A stretch of DNA of 6,594 bases from an uncultured Actinomycetes bacterium (GTDB lineage: Bacteria; Actinomycetota; Actinomycetes; Nanopelagicales; Nanopelagicaceae), in contig CAIUHB010000210.1 of NCBI GenBank assembly GCA_903898855.1, forward strand, positions 1 through 6,594, written 5' to 3'. Positions within the stretch are counted from its first letter, which is position 1, and each line of letters opens with the position of its first letter. Positions 5,697 to 6,594 of the stretch are shown piece after piece. The position numbers and the translations under genes were made by a program. The notes beneath the pieces are model-generated. The model saw nothing but the letters and a program-made list of their open reading frames with translations, was not told the DNA's origin and searched no databases.

Positions 5697-5749
5697 ATTC
5701 AATTTTCGCACACATAACTCAAATTTTAAATATGTTTTCGATTCTGAAG

Positions 5750-5935
5750 TTAGACCTTCACCTGACACTTCGGGCAAAAGTGCGAAGACCGGTTTCCAAA
5801 GGCAATCCGCTTGATAGATCGGCCACACCTCGGACATGGCTCCCCTTCTTGCCCATATGCAGCGAGTGAAGTCTCAAAGAATCCACTCTCCCCATTGACG
5901 TTGATATACATCGCATCAAAGGATGTTCCACCTAC
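5750..5935 (-). repeat. Right direct repeat (3' end of intact mutM)
   Basis: This is the right copy of the direct repeat paired with 219-404. It encodes residues 218-278 and the stop of the intact MutM. If the block between the repeats entered by recombination in the shared sequence, part of this end came with the island and replaced the host's own end. Confidence 0.8.
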
Positions 5936-6586
5936 CTCTATTGCCTCCGCCATCACATCCTTAGCGGTATCTACCAACAACCCAATCTTCTTAACGCTCA
6001 AATCACACGCAGCAATCTCTGGATGAATCTTTGAACGCCAGAGTGACTCATCGGCATATATATTTCCCACACCGCTCATAATCTCTTGATTCAAAATAAC
6101 GCTCTTAATCGCAGCCTTGCGACTTTTCATCGCTGCCACCACCGCTTCTCGATCAAATGCCTGATCAAACGGATCCACCGCAATATGCAGTGCTGATGTC
6201 GGAACCCCATCACTTAATTGCTCTACCGATAACCAACCAAATGTCCTTTGATCACTAAAGACCAACTCATGACTCTTAAGCCCTCGCTTCAACACAAACC
6301 TCGCCCGCACATGCCCTGGCTCTGGCCGATCCTTGCGTGCCACCAAGAACTGCCCCGACATTCCCAAGTGCGCCACTAACGCCAAATCTCTATCGAGTTC
6401 GAACCACAAGAACTTACCCCGGCGATTAACACTCTTAATCCGCGCACCCTCCACCGCAGCTAACGGAGCAATAGACGCCGGCTTCAATACCCTTGGATGT
6501 AGATCTTGACTTGAACGAAAGGTGTAACCGGTAAGAAAATGCGCCAAGCCCCTGCGGACAGTTTCTACTTCGGGTAGTTCAGGCAC
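5750..6586 (-). CDS. mutM: Formamidopyrimidine-DNA glycosylase (8-oxoguanine repair)
   Basis: MutM/Fpg removes 8-oxoguanine and formamidopyrimidines from DNA and then cleaves the abasic site by its lyase activity, in base excision repair. The 278-residue length is normal. After the initiator Met comes PELPEVETVRRGL, whose Pro2 (Pro1 of the mature enzyme) and Glu3 are the catalytic residues. K58 lies in NRRGKF, HLGMSG occupies 73-78, and the DNA-binding helix-two-turn-helix segment has SGVGNIYADE (171-180) with N175. The C-terminal zinc finger has C251, C254, C271 and C274 with R266 in NRSSHF. Everything needed for activity appears intact. The start is GTG at 6584-6586, because the mature Pro-Glu must follow the first residue. 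Only eight bases upstream are visible and they show no ribosome site, so the gene may overlap or follow an upstream gene (rnc in many actinobacteria, by general knowledge). Its last 60 codons are duplicated at 404-219. No terminator follows the stop. Confidence 0.97.
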   Translation of the reverse strand: MPELPEVETVRRGLAHFLTGYTFRSSQDLHPRVLKPASIAPLAAVEGARIKSVNRRGKFLWFELDRDLALVAHLGMSGQFLVARKDRPEPGHVRARFVLKRGLKSHELVFSDQRTFGWLSVEQLSDGVPTSALHIAVDPFDQAFDREAVVAAMKSRKAAIKSVILNQEIMSGVGNIYADESLWRSKIHPEIAACDLSVKKIGLLVDTAKDVMAEAIEVGGTSFDAMYINVNGESGFFETSLAAYGQEGEPCPRCGRSIKRIAFGNRSSHFCPKCQVKV

Positions 6587-6594
6587 GGGAGAAG

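Larger units (their letters stand above)
219..5749. mobile_element. Putative genomic island inserted in the 3' end of mutM
   Basis: The block lies between two direct copies of the mutM 3' end and holds four accessory genes: HNH endonuclease, SNF2 ATPase, DUF4236-TPR protein and GIY-YIG protein. The chromosomal-type genes (mutM, NERD-like) lie outside. Elements that target the 3' end of a conserved gene commonly carry a copy of that end so the target stays functional, and the intact mutM here is complete to its stop. No integrase, resolvase or transposase gene is visible in the 5.5 kb. The island may therefore be a decayed or non-autonomous element, or it may have been exchanged by homologous recombination through mutM. 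The exact ends are uncertain within the repeat. Confidence 0.6.

Noticed and set aside
1..6594. CRISPR array, rRNA, tRNA or tandem repeat
   Set aside because: No regularly spaced repeats, tRNA cloverleaf or rRNA-like sequence was seen on either strand.

Overview
The window looks like a piece of an actinobacterial chromosome of moderate-to-low G+C content. The evidence is an actinobacterial-style formamidopyrimidine-DNA glycosylase (mutM), a neighbour resembling the N-terminus of actinobacterial NERD proteins, and apparent leaderless promoters (TANNNT placed six bases before the start codon). A freshwater planktonic actinobacterium (Nanopelagicales/acI type) would fit. That placement is inference from codon and sequence style, not a database result.

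Layout from right to left, which is the transcription direction of most genes. Intact mutM (6586-5750, minus) sits at the right edge. Next comes a 110-base intergenic stretch with a perfect hyphenated palindrome and a candidate promoter. Then follow three tightly spaced minus-strand genes: a GIY-YIG (T5orf172/MUG113-like) protein (5639-4602), a DUF4236 plus TPR protein (4569-3553) and a SNF2-family helicase-like ATPase with an N-terminal helix-hairpin-helix region (3504-1327). An HNH endonuclease gene on the plus strand (447-1325) converges on the SNF2 gene with one base between the stop codons. After a short gap lies a detached copy of the last 60 or so codons of mutM (404-219, minus), followed by a probable NERD-type gene that runs off the left edge (156-1, minus).

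The central observation is that the mutM 3' end occurs twice in direct orientation, collinear without gaps over 186 bases, at an offset of 5531 bases. The four accessory genes lie exactly between the two copies. This is the footprint of a genomic island that entered the 3' end of mutM and restored the reading frame with its own copy of the end, leaving the other copy as a remnant. No integrase or transposase is visible inside the island.

The cargo combines two nuclease-type proteins of different folds, a SNF2 ATPase and a DUF4236/TPR protein that could act as a scaffold. That composition and the island setting suggest a candidate DNA-targeting defence system that I cannot match to a named one. 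The defence role is inference. Three of the four cargo genes, and the flanking NERD-like gene, carry TANNNT exactly six bases before the start. The GIY-YIG gene instead has a -35/-10 candidate overlapped by the palindrome, which may be the regulated entry point of the cassette.
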